64,000 nt of DNA from Thalassobacillus pellis. GTDB taxonomy: Bacteria; Bacillota; Bacilli; Bacillales; Halobacillaceae. Shown piece after piece: positions 9,045 through 18,513 of the stretch. The stretch is from the NCBI RefSeq assembly GCF_016908295.1, contig NZ_JAFBDO010000002.1:62001-126000 (forward strand). The letters run 5' to 3'. Each line of letters opens with the position of its first letter. Within the stretch, counting starts at the first letter, position 1. Both the position numbers and the translations under genes were made by a program. The notes under the pieces are model-generated. The model had not been told where the DNA came from. It saw nothing but the letters and a program-made list of their open reading frames with translations, and did not search any database.

Positions 9045-10310
9045 TTGAGAAACAGACAACTATGGAAAAATGCAATAGGTTCAATCCTGCTGCTCAGCAT
9101 GATATTATTGCCGTTTCTAAGCCCTGTACAGCAATATTTATCCATTCCGACTGAATGGACTACCTTTGAAGAACAAGGACTTTCAACTGTCCCCGCTATA
9201 AGTGATATTAGCGCATCACAGTCTGATGCTATCCATGCTGTTAAAAGTAAAGAAAATATTTCCGAACAGCAGCGTGATGAAGTATTTTATAATTTTGCAG
9301 GTCTTCCATTGAAGAAAATAAATGTTGATTATTTGGAGGACTTCAAAATAATGCCTGGTGGTCAATCGATAGGTGTAAAACTCCATACCAAAGGAGTTTT
9401 AGTTGTTGGGCATCATCAGGTTAGAACAGGGGAAGCACAGGTTTCCCCAGGTGAAGCAGCTGGTATTAAAGTTGGAGATATCATTCTCAAAGTCAATGGT
9501 GTAGAACTTAAGGAAATGGCTGACATGGCTCCAATAGTGAAGGAATCCGGTAAGGAAAATAAGGATCTGCAAGTGACAGTCAAACGTGGCGATAAAACTT
9601 TTGAAACAAAATTGTCGCCCACATATGACGTAAAAGATGAAAAGTACAGAATTGGTCTTTATATACGAGATTCGGCTGCAGGTATCGGTACGATGACTTT
9701 TTATGACCCTAAATCGAAGAAATACGGTGCTTTGGGTCATGTCATATCAGATATGGATACACGAAAGCCGATTGAAATCCATGAAGGTACGATTGTACGT
9801 TCGAATGTTACTTCCATCCAAAAAGGAAGTGAAGGAGTTCCAGGTGAGAAAAGGGCGGAATTTTCTGCTACACGAGACAGGATAGGTGATATTACGAAAA
9901 ATAGCCCCTTTGGAATATTTGGAACACTGGAACAAGACATCAGCAATGGAATTAACAAAAAGCCGCTTCCAATAGCTTTGTCTCACGAAGTCAAAGAAGG
10001 ACCAGCAAAAATCCTTACAGTCGTTGAAGGGGAAGAAGTACAGGAGTTCGAGGTAGAAGTAGTAAGTACGGTACCACAGAAGCATCCTGCCACAAAAGGA
10101 ATGATCGTCAAAATAACAGACCCTGAGTTGTTAAAGAGAACGGGCGGGATCGTTCAAGGGATGAGCGGAAGCCCGATCATACAGGATGGAAAATTGATTG
10201 GAGCAGTCACACATGTGTTTGTCAATGACCCTACCTCGGGTTATGGGGTTCACATTGAATGGATGCTGCAAGAAGCAGGAATTGACATATACCAAAAGAA
10301 AGCAAGTTGA
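9045..10310 (+). CDS. spoIVB: SpoIVB serine peptidase (sporulation signalling protease)
   Basis: A forespore-made protease secreted into the space between spore membranes. It triggers SpoIVFB activation and so the maturation of sigma-K. An N-terminal hydrophobic signal/anchor is present (about residues 9-25), then a PDZ domain ([21 protein letters not shown]), then the S55 peptidase domain with His in GALGHVISD and nucleophile Ser in GMSGSPI. Length is 421 aa from the TTG at 9045, which lies 8 nt after GAGGAG (9031-9036). The in-frame GTG at 9036 overlaps that site and is a poor start. Confidence 0.95.
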   Translation: MRNRQLWKNAIGSILLLSMILLPFLSPVQQYLSIPTEWTTFEEQGLSTVPAISDISASQSDAIHAVKSKENISEQQRDEVFYNFAGLPLKKINVDYLEDFKIMPGGQSIGVKLHTKGVLVVGHHQVRTGEAQVSPGEAAGIKVGDIILKVNGVELKEMADMAPIVKESGKENKDLQVTVKRGDKTFETKLSPTYDVKDEKYRIGLYIRDSAAGIGTMTFYDPKSKKYGALGHVISDMDTRKPIEIHEGTIVRSNVTSIQKGSEGVPGEKRAEFSATRDRIGDITKNSPFGIFGTLEQDISNGINKKPLPIALSHEVKEGPAKILTVVEGEEVQEFEVEVVSTVPQKHPATKGMIVKITDPELLKRTGGIVQGMSGSPIIQDGKLIGAVTHVFVNDPTSGYGVHIEWMLQEAGIDIYQKKAS

Positions 10311-10335
10311 GCCGTAACTTTTACGGCTTTTTTTT
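10310..10335 (+). terminator. Terminator after spoIVB
   Basis: A perfect 8-bp stem AGCCGTAA/TTACGGCT with a CTT loop starts at the last base of the spoIVB stop codon and is followed by a run of Ts. Confidence 0.9.
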
Positions 10336-10425
10336 ATGGCCAGGATGATGGGAGTGGAGAAGCCAAGTTTTTCTAATAGTTTAAAAATCCGGTGATTCGT
10401 GGTATGGTTAATCAGATAAAGATTT

Positions 10426-10564
10426 TTCGACAAACAGGAAATAATTGCTGCTTTTTTTGTTGAATTACATCGAAAACAGGAGAATAGTTAAGAATACGTG
10501 AGGATTTTAAAAATAATTTAAATTTTTTCGTTAAATAAAAAGGGATATTAACTCGATTGTCGAA
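10426..10564 (+). promoter_or_regulatory. spo0A control region with two Spo0A boxes
   Basis: Two exact 7-mer Spo0A boxes flank the region: TTCGACA (minus orientation) at 10426-10432 and TGTCGAA at 10558-10564. Between them, AGGATTT (10501-10507), 12 nt and AAATTT (10520-10525) resemble a sigma-H promoter. This matches the autoregulated, sigma-H-driven spo0A promoter of B. subtilis. The 0A boxes are exact matches; the promoter call is weaker. Confidence 0.5.
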
Positions 10565-10608
10565 TACTACACTTGAAAAGCAGGTGGAATTGCTAAGGAG
10601 GAAATAAA

Positions 10609-11387
10609 GTGGAAAAAATTAAAATTGGTTTAGCAGACGATAATCGTGAATTGATCAAGCTGCTTGAGGAGTATTTTGCTGATATTAAAGACGTCGAGGT
10701 AGTGGGGACTTCTTATAATGGAAAAGAATGTTTAGAAATGCTGACAGAAGCTAAGCCGGATGTATTGGTATTAGATATTATCATGCCGCATATGGATGGA
10801 TTGGCTGTTCTAAGTCAAATGAAGCAATTGGAATTAAAGAAGAAGCCAAGTGTCATTATGCTGACTGCTTTTGGACAGGAAGAAGTGACAAAGAAGGCTG
10901 TCGATCTAGGAGCATCTTATTTCATGTTGAAGCCATTTGACCTGGATTCTTTAACTGATCAGATCCGTCAGATTCATGGTTCAAATGATCCGATCAGTAA
11001 GGCAATCGGAACTAGTTCCAAGTCGGGACAAAAACCGGATTTGAATACGAGCATTACCCATATTATTCATGAAATTGGTGTACCTGCTCATATCAAAGGT
11101 TATATGTATTTAAGGGAAGCTATATCCATGGTCTATAATGATATCGAATTGCTTGGCTCTATTACGAAAGTGCTTTACCCGGATATTGCAAAAAATACCA
11201 GACAACCGCGTCCCGTGTCGAGCGTGCCATCAGACATGCAATTGAAGTAGCCTGGAACCGTGGAAACGTTGATTCTATTTCTTCCTTATTCGGATATACG
11301 ATCTCCAATACCAAAGCCAAACCAACCAATTCTGAGTTTATTGCGATGGTCGCTGATCGTCTGCGCCTGGAGCATAAAGCCAGTTGA
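10609..11387 (+). pseudogene. spo0A: Sporulation master regulator Spo0A, frameshifted in the DNA-binding domain
   Basis: The N-terminal receiver domain is intact, with acidic pocket (ADDN), phospho-acceptor Asp in [12 protein letters not shown] and Lys in MLKPFD. The C-terminal effector domain starts normally ([20 protein letters not shown]). After codon 194 (GCA, 11188-11190) the frame breaks in a run of six As (11190-11195), giving 18 wrong residues and a stop at 11248-11250. One added A restores [20 protein letters not shown] and the conserved tail, open to TGA at 11385-11387. The recognition helix is thus lost from the 213-aa product; the repaired protein would be 259 aa. GCAAAAAAT also fits a -1 slippery heptamer, A AAA AAT. 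Real mutation, recoding or sequence error cannot be told apart here. Confidence 0.9.
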
Positions 11388-11425
11388 TTTAGTAAACAAA
11401 GAAAAATAAAGAATAGAACTAGCTA

Positions 11426-11460
11426 AACCCTGAATTTTTAACAAATTCGGGGTTTTTTTT
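11426..11460 (+). terminator. Terminator after spo0A
   Basis: A 12-bp stem AACCCTGAATTT/AAATTCGGGGTT with one G-T pair (11426-11437 with 11443-11454) is followed by eight Ts. It lies after the stop of the repaired spo0A frame, which supports the longer reading as the original gene. Confidence 0.88.
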
Positions 11461-11573
11461 CGTTTTATGGGAATTATCGAAATTATTCGTAAAATCCGTG
11501 GAGATTCCCGGAAAGTGTATGTTACAATTTTAAAATGTCAGCTACTATAGAAATAATAGGGAGTTGTATTGAA

Positions 11574-12923
11574 GTGAAAGTAGTTAAATTCGGAGGAAGC
11601 TCCGTAGCCACAGCAACGCAGTTAAGAAAAGTAGCAAACATCGTTCTAGATGACCAAGACAGAAAAGTCGTGGTCGTTTCGGCGCCGGGGAAAAGATTCA
11701 GCGGCGATGTAAAAACGACGGATTTACTTATTGAATTAGCTAACAAAGTGATCGGGAAAGAAAATTACGATGAAGCCTTGAATAATGTACTGGAAAGGTT
11801 CCATAATATTATTCAGGAATTGGAATTAACAGATGGTTTACTTGATGAGATACGTACTAAAATTGAAGGGATCATCAGTTCCCACGAAACAGAGGAATGG
11901 ACCCTCGATGCTTTAAAGGCATGTGGAGAAGATGGTACTGCTTTGATACTCAGTGAGTACTTACGCACTAGAGAAATCGATGCATCTTACGTAAATCCAG
12001 AAGATGCAGGAATACTTGTCAGTGATGAGCCTGGCCAGGCCCAGGTACTTGATGAAAGTTTTGAAAAGCTATACAAGTTACGAGAACGGACAGGAATATT
12101 GGTGATTCCCGGGTTCTTCGGATACAGCAAGTCAGGCAGGCTCGTAACATTTCCGCGTGGTGGTTCAGATATAACAGGGTCAATCGTTGCAGCAGGAGTA
12201 AAAGCGGATTTATATGAGAACTTTACTGATGTCGACTCCGTTTTCTGTGTCAATCCGACTATTGTTTCCGAGCCGCGACAAATCAATCAACTGACTTACA
12301 AAGAAATGCGGGAACTATCTTATGCAGGTTTCTCCGTATTTCACGATGAGGCGCTTATACCAGCTTTTCGAGAACGGATTCCTGTTTGCATAAAAAATAC
12401 AAATAATCCAGAAGCACCAGGCACGATGATTGTTGCTGAAAACGAGGCGGATTATGGAAAAGTAGCAGGGATAGCGAGCGATAAAGGTTTCTTGACGCTT
12501 TATGTCAGTAAATACTTGATGAACAGGGAAGTCGGTTTTGGCCGGAGGCTGATGCAAATATTAGAGGATGAAAATATTTCCTTTGAACACGCGCCATCAG
12601 GAATTGATGATATGTCAGTCATTATGCGTGATTATCAAATGGACAGTGAATCGGAAAAGAGAGTGATCGAAAGAATCAAAAATGAGCTCGATGCTGACAC
12701 AGTCAATATTGACAGAAATATGGCCATGATAATGATAGTAGGAGAAGGAATGAACAGCACAGTAGGTTTAGCCAGCCGGGCTGCTACTGCAATCAGTTCA
12801 GCTAACGTAAATATTGAAATGATCAACCAGGGTTCTTCTGAAGTTTCATTGATGTTTGGTGTAGATGAAGAAGGGATGGAACGTGCAGTTCAGGCGTTAT
12901 ACAAAGAGTTTTTTACCAATTAA
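11574..12923 (+). CDS. Aspartate kinase (YclM/ThrD-type aspartokinase III)
   Basis: Phosphorylates aspartate, the first step to lysine, threonine, methionine and diaminopimelate. The amino-acid kinase domain begins at once with KVVKFGGSSVA and continues with FPRGGSDITGSIVA. Two ACT domains follow (about residues 300-449; VGEGMNSTVGLASRAATAI, NVNIEMINQGSSEVSLM). The 449-aa, single-chain form resembles B. subtilis YclM rather than LysC or DapG. The start is GTG at 11574, 10 nt after AGGGAG; the upstream in-frame ATG at 11535 would add 13 unconserved residues. It stands alone between two terminators. Its position after spo0A differs from B. subtilis. Confidence 0.92.
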   Translation: MKVVKFGGSSVATATQLRKVANIVLDDQDRKVVVVSAPGKRFSGDVKTTDLLIELANKVIGKENYDEALNNVLERFHNIIQELELTDGLLDEIRTKIEGIISSHETEEWTLDALKACGEDGTALILSEYLRTREIDASYVNPEDAGILVSDEPGQAQVLDESFEKLYKLRERTGILVIPGFFGYSKSGRLVTFPRGGSDITGSIVAAGVKADLYENFTDVDSVFCVNPTIVSEPRQINQLTYKEMRELSYAGFSVFHDEALIPAFRERIPVCIKNTNNPEAPGTMIVAENEADYGKVAGIASDKGFLTLYVSKYLMNREVGFGRRLMQILEDENISFEHAPSGIDDMSVIMRDYQMDSESEKRVIERIKNELDADTVNIDRNMAMIMIVGEGMNSTVGLASRAATAISSANVNIEMINQGSSEVSLMFGVDEEGMERAVQALYKEFFTN

Positions 12924-12936
12924 ACATATAAAAATC

Positions 12937-12984
12937 GGGCTGCCCCATAAGTTTGTATTAGACCTTATGGGGCAGCCCTTTTTT
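12937..12984 (+). terminator. Terminator after aspartokinase
   Basis: A perfect 15-bp stem GGGCTGCCCCATAAG/CTTATGGGGCAGCCC (12937-12951 with 12964-12978) is followed by six Ts. The GGGCTGCCCCA core recurs in other terminators of this window. Confidence 0.95.
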
Positions 12985-13305
12985 ATTATTTTACTGTGGT
13001 TCATACCGGGAAAATGGTACTGTGAGCCGCTTATCTTTCCACGATGAAGACCGACAGGAGATGATTTACAAAGCGGTCTGTATGTAATTTTGTGTCCATG
13101 CAGACCGCTTTGTATTTACTTTGATACAAGAAAAAAGGGTTAGCCACTGAATGTACAACAACTTTCACTTATAAAAAAACAATCTTTTTAGAACCTCTTT
13201 TTTGTGTAGAAGAGAATCATACAAAGAGTTTTTTGAAATATCTTCAAAGTCTTAAGACTCCTAAGTGAATCCCGGCATGGCTTATCTTAAGCTTGCCGGG
13301 GTGAG
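12985..13305. other. Gene-free spacer with a 17-bp hairpin and a degenerate repeat fragment
   Basis: No coding potential is seen. It holds a long hairpin, ACAAAGCGGTCTG-TATG against CATG-CAGACCGCTTTGT (13068-13084 with 13097-13113, one G-T pair, 12-nt loop) with no T-tract on either side. A second hairpin lies just 3' of the minus-strand exonuclease gene: CCCGGCA/TGCCGGG around GCTTA/TAAGC, 13271-13301. The second shares its core with the repeat near 27181. Confidence 0.6.
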
Positions 13306-14067
13306 TTAAGCCCTTCCAGCTTTTGTTCTCTTCGAATCCTTCACACTTCTTTCTAAAAGAGGCTGAAGTTCCTGATAATTATTAACTCCACGATTTAAAG
13401 TAGCCTGTAACAGACAAACAAATAGTTCACTGGTCATGATCGCATCATTAAGAGCGTGGTGACGAATCCGCCTATCAATATCAAAGTATTTCAATAGCGG
13501 ATCAAGCTGATGTTTCTCGTCCGGAAGAAGCCATTTGGCCATTGATTGGGAATCAACAACCAAAGGATGGTAATCAGGCAGCTTCCAACGCTTTAACAGG
13601 CTTTTTAAAAAGTGCATGTCAAACTTAGCTGGGTGCGCGACAAGTATAGAATCCTGACTGAAATCCAAAAATTCATGGAATGCGGAAATGAATGGTTCCC
13701 CGTTTTCTAACTGTTGCTTTGTTATCCCTGTCAAATTCAATGTACCTGTCCCGACGGAACGGATCGGTTGAATAACTTTATGGAACCTTTTCCTACTGCA
13801 CGATTCAAGTCCGTTTATACGGATGGCGCCAATGGAAATTATTTCGTGACCCACTTCAGGAAAAAAACCAGTTGTTTCTAGATCAAACACCGTAAAAGGG
13901 ACTTGATTCAGAGGGATATGATAAAGCTCTTCCTTTATTCGCTGCTTCTGTAGACGGTTGTTAAGGTCTTTATAAGGATGCTGATTAAGGTAAGGCTTAA
14001 TTTTATAGTGGAATTTTACTTTGTCGAGAAGCAGGTACCTGAGTATTTGTAAATCGACAGGAAGCAT
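13306..14067 (-). CDS. DEDDh 3'-5' exonuclease (DnaQ/Pol III epsilon-like)
   Basis: A 253-residue exonuclease-fold protein. The three motifs are FDLETTG (D62, E64), VAHPAKFDMHFL and HHALNDA, which together give the DEDDh catalytic set for removing nucleotides from DNA or RNA 3' ends. About 57 residues precede the fold and are rich in Lys and Gln. The Exo II motif reads AHPAKFD rather than the usual AHNxxFD. Its ATG overlaps the stop of the upstream DUF294 gene by one base (TAATG), so the two are translationally coupled and probably act together. The substrate is not known. Confidence 0.9.
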   Translation of the reverse strand: MLPVDLQILRYLLLDKVKFHYKIKPYLNQHPYKDLNNRLQKQRIKEELYHIPLNQVPFTVFDLETTGFFPEVGHEIISIGAIRINGLESCSRKRFHKVIQPIRSVGTGTLNLTGITKQQLENGEPFISAFHEFLDFSQDSILVAHPAKFDMHFLKSLLKRWKLPDYHPLVVDSQSMAKWLLPDEKHQLDPLLKYFDIDRRIRHHALNDAIMTSELFVCLLQATLNRGVNNYQELQPLLERSVKDSKRTKAGRA

Positions 14068-15974
14068 TATACCACCCTGTTCCTGTTATAACTAAGTTCT
14101 AGTACTTGTTGAAGCCGTTTCGCTATCATTAGTGCATCACGAAGCATTTTTTTCTCATCCCGGGATAACTGCCCGAGATGCAGCTCACTTGATAATTTTT
14201 CGTTTTCCCTGAGCTGCTTTAAATTTTCTGTTAAACGGAATGTTAATAAACGGTGTAATGCTAACTTGGCATTCTCTGCATCACGTGGATGAAAACGCTC
14301 ATGCTCAGTCAGCACTCCCAGACGTTTCACCGTATTGACGTCCTCAACGCCGTATTTAATGGAATAAATCCGAATAGCATTGACAATTTGCATTATGGAA
14401 GATTTTTTGAGATTCAGTATTCTTTTTTTTCCTGCTCCTGTAATTCGGCCAAATGGTTGTATTGGAACTCGAAACCTCAAAGTATCTTTCATTAACAGCT
14501 GCTGAAGTTTAAAAGACCTTTGTATTTTTGAGACTACATATTTTCTTAATTCATAAGCAAGGGAAAAGTCACCGAAAATCGGCCGGAAATCCACGAAAAT
14601 AGTAAAATCACGAATTTCTTCGGCATCCATAATCTCAATCCATTGCTTCACACTGTCATACCAATCATCCAGTGATTTCCGCCATTTATCGTTTTTCGCC
14701 ATTATATTACCAGTGCAATAGGGAAACCCACACTCATCAAGCATACGATTCACTTTTTCCGCAAGCAGGCGGAAATATTCCTCCACCTTGTTGGCATGGG
14801 GCAGATGTGCATAGTTAGCAAGTATCAGGCCATTATCCTGATCCGTGCTGAAAGCCTGTTCCTTTCTTCCTAGACTTCCCATAGCGATGAAACAATAATT
14901 TACTGGTGGTAAACCGTACCCCTCTTTGACCATTTCAGCTTCGGCTATCTCGATAATTTGCTTATGAAGCCGTTCATTGTAATTGGATATCAATTCAGTT
15001 ATATCAAAAGCATACATATCTTCTTTCAGTAAATTGTAAACAAACTGCTGGAACCGATCATTGTTTACTGGAGACAGAGCTTTCAGCACCTCTAAGTCTG
15101 TTGCATTTGAAATCCGGTAAGTCAGATCAAAATAGACGGAATTTTTAATTTCAAAAAAGGAGGACTGTCTTAACACCCCAGCTACTGTATCCTTGTGCAT
15201 GACTGGGATCAGTTCAGTAGGATGGTATTTTAAATAACCTAGCGCATCATAGATGAAGCTTTGATCAGCAATTACAAAAGGGGCTTCTACAATATAATCT
15301 CTGACTGGTCTGGCATGGTCGTTTTCAAAGTAAGCTTTTAGGATTTCTGAATACCCTACCATTCCTTCCAAGGTCTTTTCATCATTACTAACAATTAAGG
15401 CTTCAACCTTTTTAGTCTGAAGCATCCGCGCAGCTTCCACAATCGATACTTCGGGGGAGATGAAAATAGGAGGCTCCATGAATGTATCTGCCCGTTTTTT
15501 AAACAATTCTTTCTCATCATCGTCCGCAGACGAACTTTTGTAGATGATTTCATTATAAAGAGATTTCATAAGGTTACTGATTTCATCTACAACTACTTTA
15601 GAGAAGTGACTGTTTTCCCCCATAACTTTAAAGAACTTCGCTTTATCGAATTTGAGTGTCTTGATAGGTTCCAAAGCCTGGACTGAAAACTTCATCTCCC
15701 CGCTTGTCAGAAGAATCATGACACCGATAAGGTCACCCGGATAGTAAAACCGTACAGATAATTGCTGGCCATTTAAACGATGCATGATATTTTTAGCCAG
15801 ACCAGAAAGTAAAAAGTGAATTTCAACGGTTTCTTCATCCTGATCCTCATGAAGAATAAATTCATTTGTTTCAAAGGTAACAATTTCAGCATTATTAAAA
15901 ATATCTTGGAATTCAGCATCCGTCAGGAGGTTAAAAGGGTATTGGGATTTGAATATCTCTGTGGACAGATCCAT
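14067..15974 (-). CDS. cNMP-binding/CBS/DUF294 nucleotidyltransferase-like protein
   Basis: A 635-residue multidomain cytosolic protein. In order: a cyclic-nucleotide-binding fold (about 10-130), two CBS motifs (about 165-285), a GlnD-like nucleotidyltransferase domain with GSLGRKEQAFSTDQDNGLI (the GS-x9-DxD pattern), and a DUF294 C-terminal helical domain. The architecture suggests that a nucleotide ligand controls a nucleotidyl transfer activity, but substrates are unknown. The start ATG at 15974 has AAAGGAAG 8 nt upstream; a longer frame reaching 16121 would run through the yqzF terminator and is rejected. Coupled to the exonuclease gene. Confidence 0.88.
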   Translation of the reverse strand: MDLSTEIFKSQYPFNLLTDAEFQDIFNNAEIVTFETNEFILHEDQDEETVEIHFLLSGLAKNIMHRLNGQQLSVRFYYPGDLIGVMILLTSGEMKFSVQALEPIKTLKFDKAKFFKVMGENSHFSKVVVDEISNLMKSLYNEIIYKSSSADDDEKELFKKRADTFMEPPIFISPEVSIVEAARMLQTKKVEALIVSNDEKTLEGMVGYSEILKAYFENDHARPVRDYIVEAPFVIADQSFIYDALGYLKYHPTELIPVMHKDTVAGVLRQSSFFEIKNSVYFDLTYRISNATDLEVLKALSPVNNDRFQQFVYNLLKEDMYAFDITELISNYNERLHKQIIEIAEAEMVKEGYGLPPVNYCFIAMGSLGRKEQAFSTDQDNGLILANYAHLPHANKVEEYFRLLAEKVNRMLDECGFPYCTGNIMAKNDKWRKSLDDWYDSVKQWIEIMDAEEIRDFTIFVDFRPIFGDFSLAYELRKYVVSKIQRSFKLQQLLMKDTLRFRVPIQPFGRITGAGKKRILNLKKSSIMQIVNAIRIYSIKYGVEDVNTVKRLGVLTEHERFHPRDAENAKLALHRLLTFRLTENLKQLRENEKLSSELHLGQLSRDEKKMLRDALMIAKRLQQVLELSYNRNRVV

Positions 15975-16013
15975 AAGAAAAACTTCCTTTCTGCCGTCTA
16001 TCTGTTTTTTTAC

Positions 16014-16045
16014 CAGAAAAAATAGAGCTTTTGCCTGCTCTATTT
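16014..16045 (-). terminator. Minus-strand terminator between yqzF and the DUF294 gene
   Basis: On the minus strand AAATAGAGC, an 8-nt loop and GCTCTATTT form a perfect 9-bp stem followed by a T-run. It begins at the yqzF stop codon and supports the downstream start for the DUF294 gene. Confidence 0.75.
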
Positions 16046-16269
16046 TAATATTTACTGTTTGAAGATTTTCTTTTTTTATCACGATAGCGTATGAATCCGC
16101 CAATAAAGGCAATGCCTCCAATAAGAAAGACCAGTGCTGCGATCAATTGAATAGATATATGAAAAAAAATCGGGTGGGTGATGCCGAACAATGTATCTCG
16201 TATCAGCTTTATGCCGAGAGTGGCAGCAACAGCCGGTATTACAAGAATAATCAATGCTAGTAACCGCAT
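16045..16269 (-). CDS. yqzF: DUF2627 family small membrane protein (YqzF)
   Basis: A 74-residue protein with two hydrophobic segments (about 3-22 and 38-62) and a charged Lys/Arg/Ser tail. It fits the DUF2627/YqzF family by sequence and by place: in B. subtilis yqzF also lies directly upstream of, and divergent from, bkdR. No function is known. AAAAAGGAG precedes the ATG. The short spacer to bkdR must hold promoters for both directions. Confidence 0.85.
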   Translation of the reverse strand: MRLLALIILVIPAVAATLGIKLIRDTLFGITHPIFFHISIQLIAALVFLIGGIAFIGGFIRYRDKKRKSSNSKY

Positions 16270-16399
16270 ATAGGATGCTCCTTTTTATTAATTCAACTAC
16301 AGTATAGCAAAACACCGGGCTTGTGAAAATATAATCATACTTGCCAAAGTGTGCAGGAATATGTATGATGAAGGTGCGCAAATTATTGCAGGATGTGGT

Positions 16400-18472
16400 A
16401 TGGTGAAAAGAGTATTGATCGTAGGTGCCGGAAAAGGAGGCACCGCATTACTTAAATTATTGAAAGCTACCGACCGAATGAAAATAGTAGCCATTGTTGA
16501 TATTGATTCCAGTGCACATGGATTGGTGCTGGCAAAAAAAATGGGTATTGCAACAGGTGGAGACTGGCGGGAGTGGATACATAAAGATATTGATATCATT
16601 ATCGAAGCAACAGGCGATGAAGATACTTTCGAAAAAATTGTGGCTATGCGAAAAGGCAAGACAGTGGTCATACCTGGTTCAGTCGCGTATATAACAGCTG
16701 AACTGTTAGAAGAAAAGGAAACATTGCTTAATGAAGTAAAGGATCAGACTAAGAGCCAAGAGCTGATTCTCAATAGCATCCATGATGGAATGATCGTCAT
16801 CGATGAAAACGAGAAAATAAGTTTTTTGAACAAAAGTGCATCTAAAATACTTGGAATTCCAAAAGAGGAAGCACTGAACCGATACGTAAATCAAATCATC
16901 CGTTCCTCAAGACTCCCTCACATACTCAAATCAAGACGAAAAGAAGTCAACCAGAAGCTTGAACTGGAGAATGGGAAGAAGCTTATAACAACACGTATTC
17001 CGATTATCAATTCCAATCACGAGGTAATGGGGGCATTCGCAGTATTTAAAGATATTACGGAAGTGGTCGACCTTGCAGAGGAAATAACCGACTTAAAAGA
17101 AGTCCAAACCATGTTGGAGGCGATCATCCAATCTTCCGACGAGGCGATTTCCGTAGTTGATGAAAACGGTATCGGTCTTATGATAAACCCTGCTTATACA
17201 AGAATTACAGGTCTTACCGAAAAAGAAATAATTGGAAAGCCTGCAACGGTGGATATATCTGAAGGTGAAAGTATGCATATGAAAGTGCTGCAGACGAGGA
17301 AGCCTGTACGAGGGGTAAGAATGAAGGTTGGTCCAGCCAAAAAGGATGTAATCGTAAATGTAGCACCAGTAATTGTTGACGGCAAGTTAGAAGGAAGTGT
17401 TGGTGTCCTTCATGATGTATCTGAAATAAAGTCCCTGACAAGCGAGCTAAAGCGGGCCAGACAAATAATCCGCAAGCTTGAAGCGAAGTATTCCTTTGAT
17501 GACATTATCGGTGATTCACAGGAAATGACGTTGGCACTGGAACAGGCAAAAGTTGGCGCCAAGACTCCCGCTACTGTACTCCTCAGGGGGGAGTCCGGAA
17601 CGGGGAAAGAGTTGTTTGCCCATGCAATCCATAATGAAAGTGACCGGCGTCATAATAAATTTATCCGGGTCAATTGTGCTTCCATTGCAGAATCATTATT
17701 GGAAAGTGAACTTTTCGGCTATGAAGAAGGAGCGTTCTCCGGTGCGAAAAGAGGCGGAAAGAAAGGGTTATTCGAAGAAGCTAATAACGGAAGTATTTTC
17801 CTTGATGAAATAGGGGAACTTACATTACAGATGCAGGCGAAACTTCTGAGGGTCTTACAAGAAAAAGAAATCGTCCGAGTAGGTGGCACCAAGCCAATTC
17901 CTGTAGATGTGAGAATTATAACCGCAACACATGTGAATCTGGAAAAGGCAATTATGAATAAGACATTTCGGGAGGATCTTTATTACCGTTTAAATCGTCT
18001 CCCAATTTATATACCTTCATTGAGGGAGCGGATAAGCGACCTGCCATTATTGATTGACCACCTCATCCAGAAATTGAATGAAAATTATGGACGAACAGTC
18101 AAAGATATCGATGACAGAGCGCTCGAACGGCTGAAAAGATACCATTGGCCAGGCAATGTCAGAGAATTGGAAAATATTCTCGGACGGGCAATGATCTATA
18201 TGGAAAACCAGGAAGAAATCATTATGCCATCCCATATACCGCCGCTCAGGTCAGAAAAGTCGGATTACGCTGCCCAGGCCGAGGATATGCAGCCCTGGTT
18301 AGGGGAAACACTCCAGGTCGCTGTTGAAAACCTTGAACGCAACCTTATTTCACAGGCTTTTGCAGCTGCGAATTTCAATAAAACAAAAACAGCTAAATCA
18401 CTCGGTATATCTATCCGGAATTTATATTACAAACTGGACAAATACAATTTAGACAAAAATGACATGCAATAA
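16400..18472 (+). CDS. bkdR: Sigma-54-dependent activator BkdR
   Basis: An enhancer-binding protein for the branched-chain keto acid operon, about 690 aa as in B. subtilis. The N-terminus has a Rossmann-like segment ([14 protein letters not shown]), two PAS domains (about 125-230 and 245-350), then the AAA+ domain with Walker A GESGTGKE, a sigma-54 contact loop reading GAFSGA instead of GAFTGA, and Walker [12 protein letters not shown]. The C-terminal Fis-type HTH is [17 protein letters not shown]. Start ATG 16400 (or GTG 16403) follows CAGGA; an upstream ATG at 16349 would add 17 unlikely residues. The target promoter lies just downstream. Confidence 0.95.
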   Translation: MVKRVLIVGAGKGGTALLKLLKATDRMKIVAIVDIDSSAHGLVLAKKMGIATGGDWREWIHKDIDIIIEATGDEDTFEKIVAMRKGKTVVIPGSVAYITAELLEEKETLLNEVKDQTKSQELILNSIHDGMIVIDENEKISFLNKSASKILGIPKEEALNRYVNQIIRSSRLPHILKSRRKEVNQKLELENGKKLITTRIPIINSNHEVMGAFAVFKDITEVVDLAEEITDLKEVQTMLEAIIQSSDEAISVVDENGIGLMINPAYTRITGLTEKEIIGKPATVDISEGESMHMKVLQTRKPVRGVRMKVGPAKKDVIVNVAPVIVDGKLEGSVGVLHDVSEIKSLTSELKRARQIIRKLEAKYSFDDIIGDSQEMTLALEQAKVGAKTPATVLLRGESGTGKELFAHAIHNESDRRHNKFIRVNCASIAESLLESELFGYEEGAFSGAKRGGKKGLFEEANNGSIFLDEIGELTLQMQAKLLRVLQEKEIVRVGGTKPIPVDVRIITATHVNLEKAIMNKTFREDLYYRLNRLPIYIPSLRERISDLPLLIDHLIQKLNENYGRTVKDIDDRALERLKRYHWPGNVRELENILGRAMIYMENQEEIIMPSHIPPLRSEKSDYAAQAEDMQPWLGETLQVAVENLERNLISQAFAAANFNKTKTAKSLGISIRNLYYKLDKYNLDKNDMQ

Positions 18473-18481
18473 ATTTCTTTC

Positions 18482-18502
18482 ATGCAAAGTTTTGCATTTT
18501 TT
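18482..18502 (+). terminator. Terminator after bkdR
   Basis: Stem ATGCAAA/TTTGCAT with a GT loop (18482-18497) and a short T-run. It separates bkdR from the sigma-54 operon. Confidence 0.65.
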
Positions 18503-18513
18503 CAGGAAAACAG

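Noticed and set aside
11388-11573. Lysine riboswitch or T-box before aspartokinase
   Set aside because: Only about 110 nt lie between the spo0A terminator and the start; no lysine-box or T-box sequence is visible.
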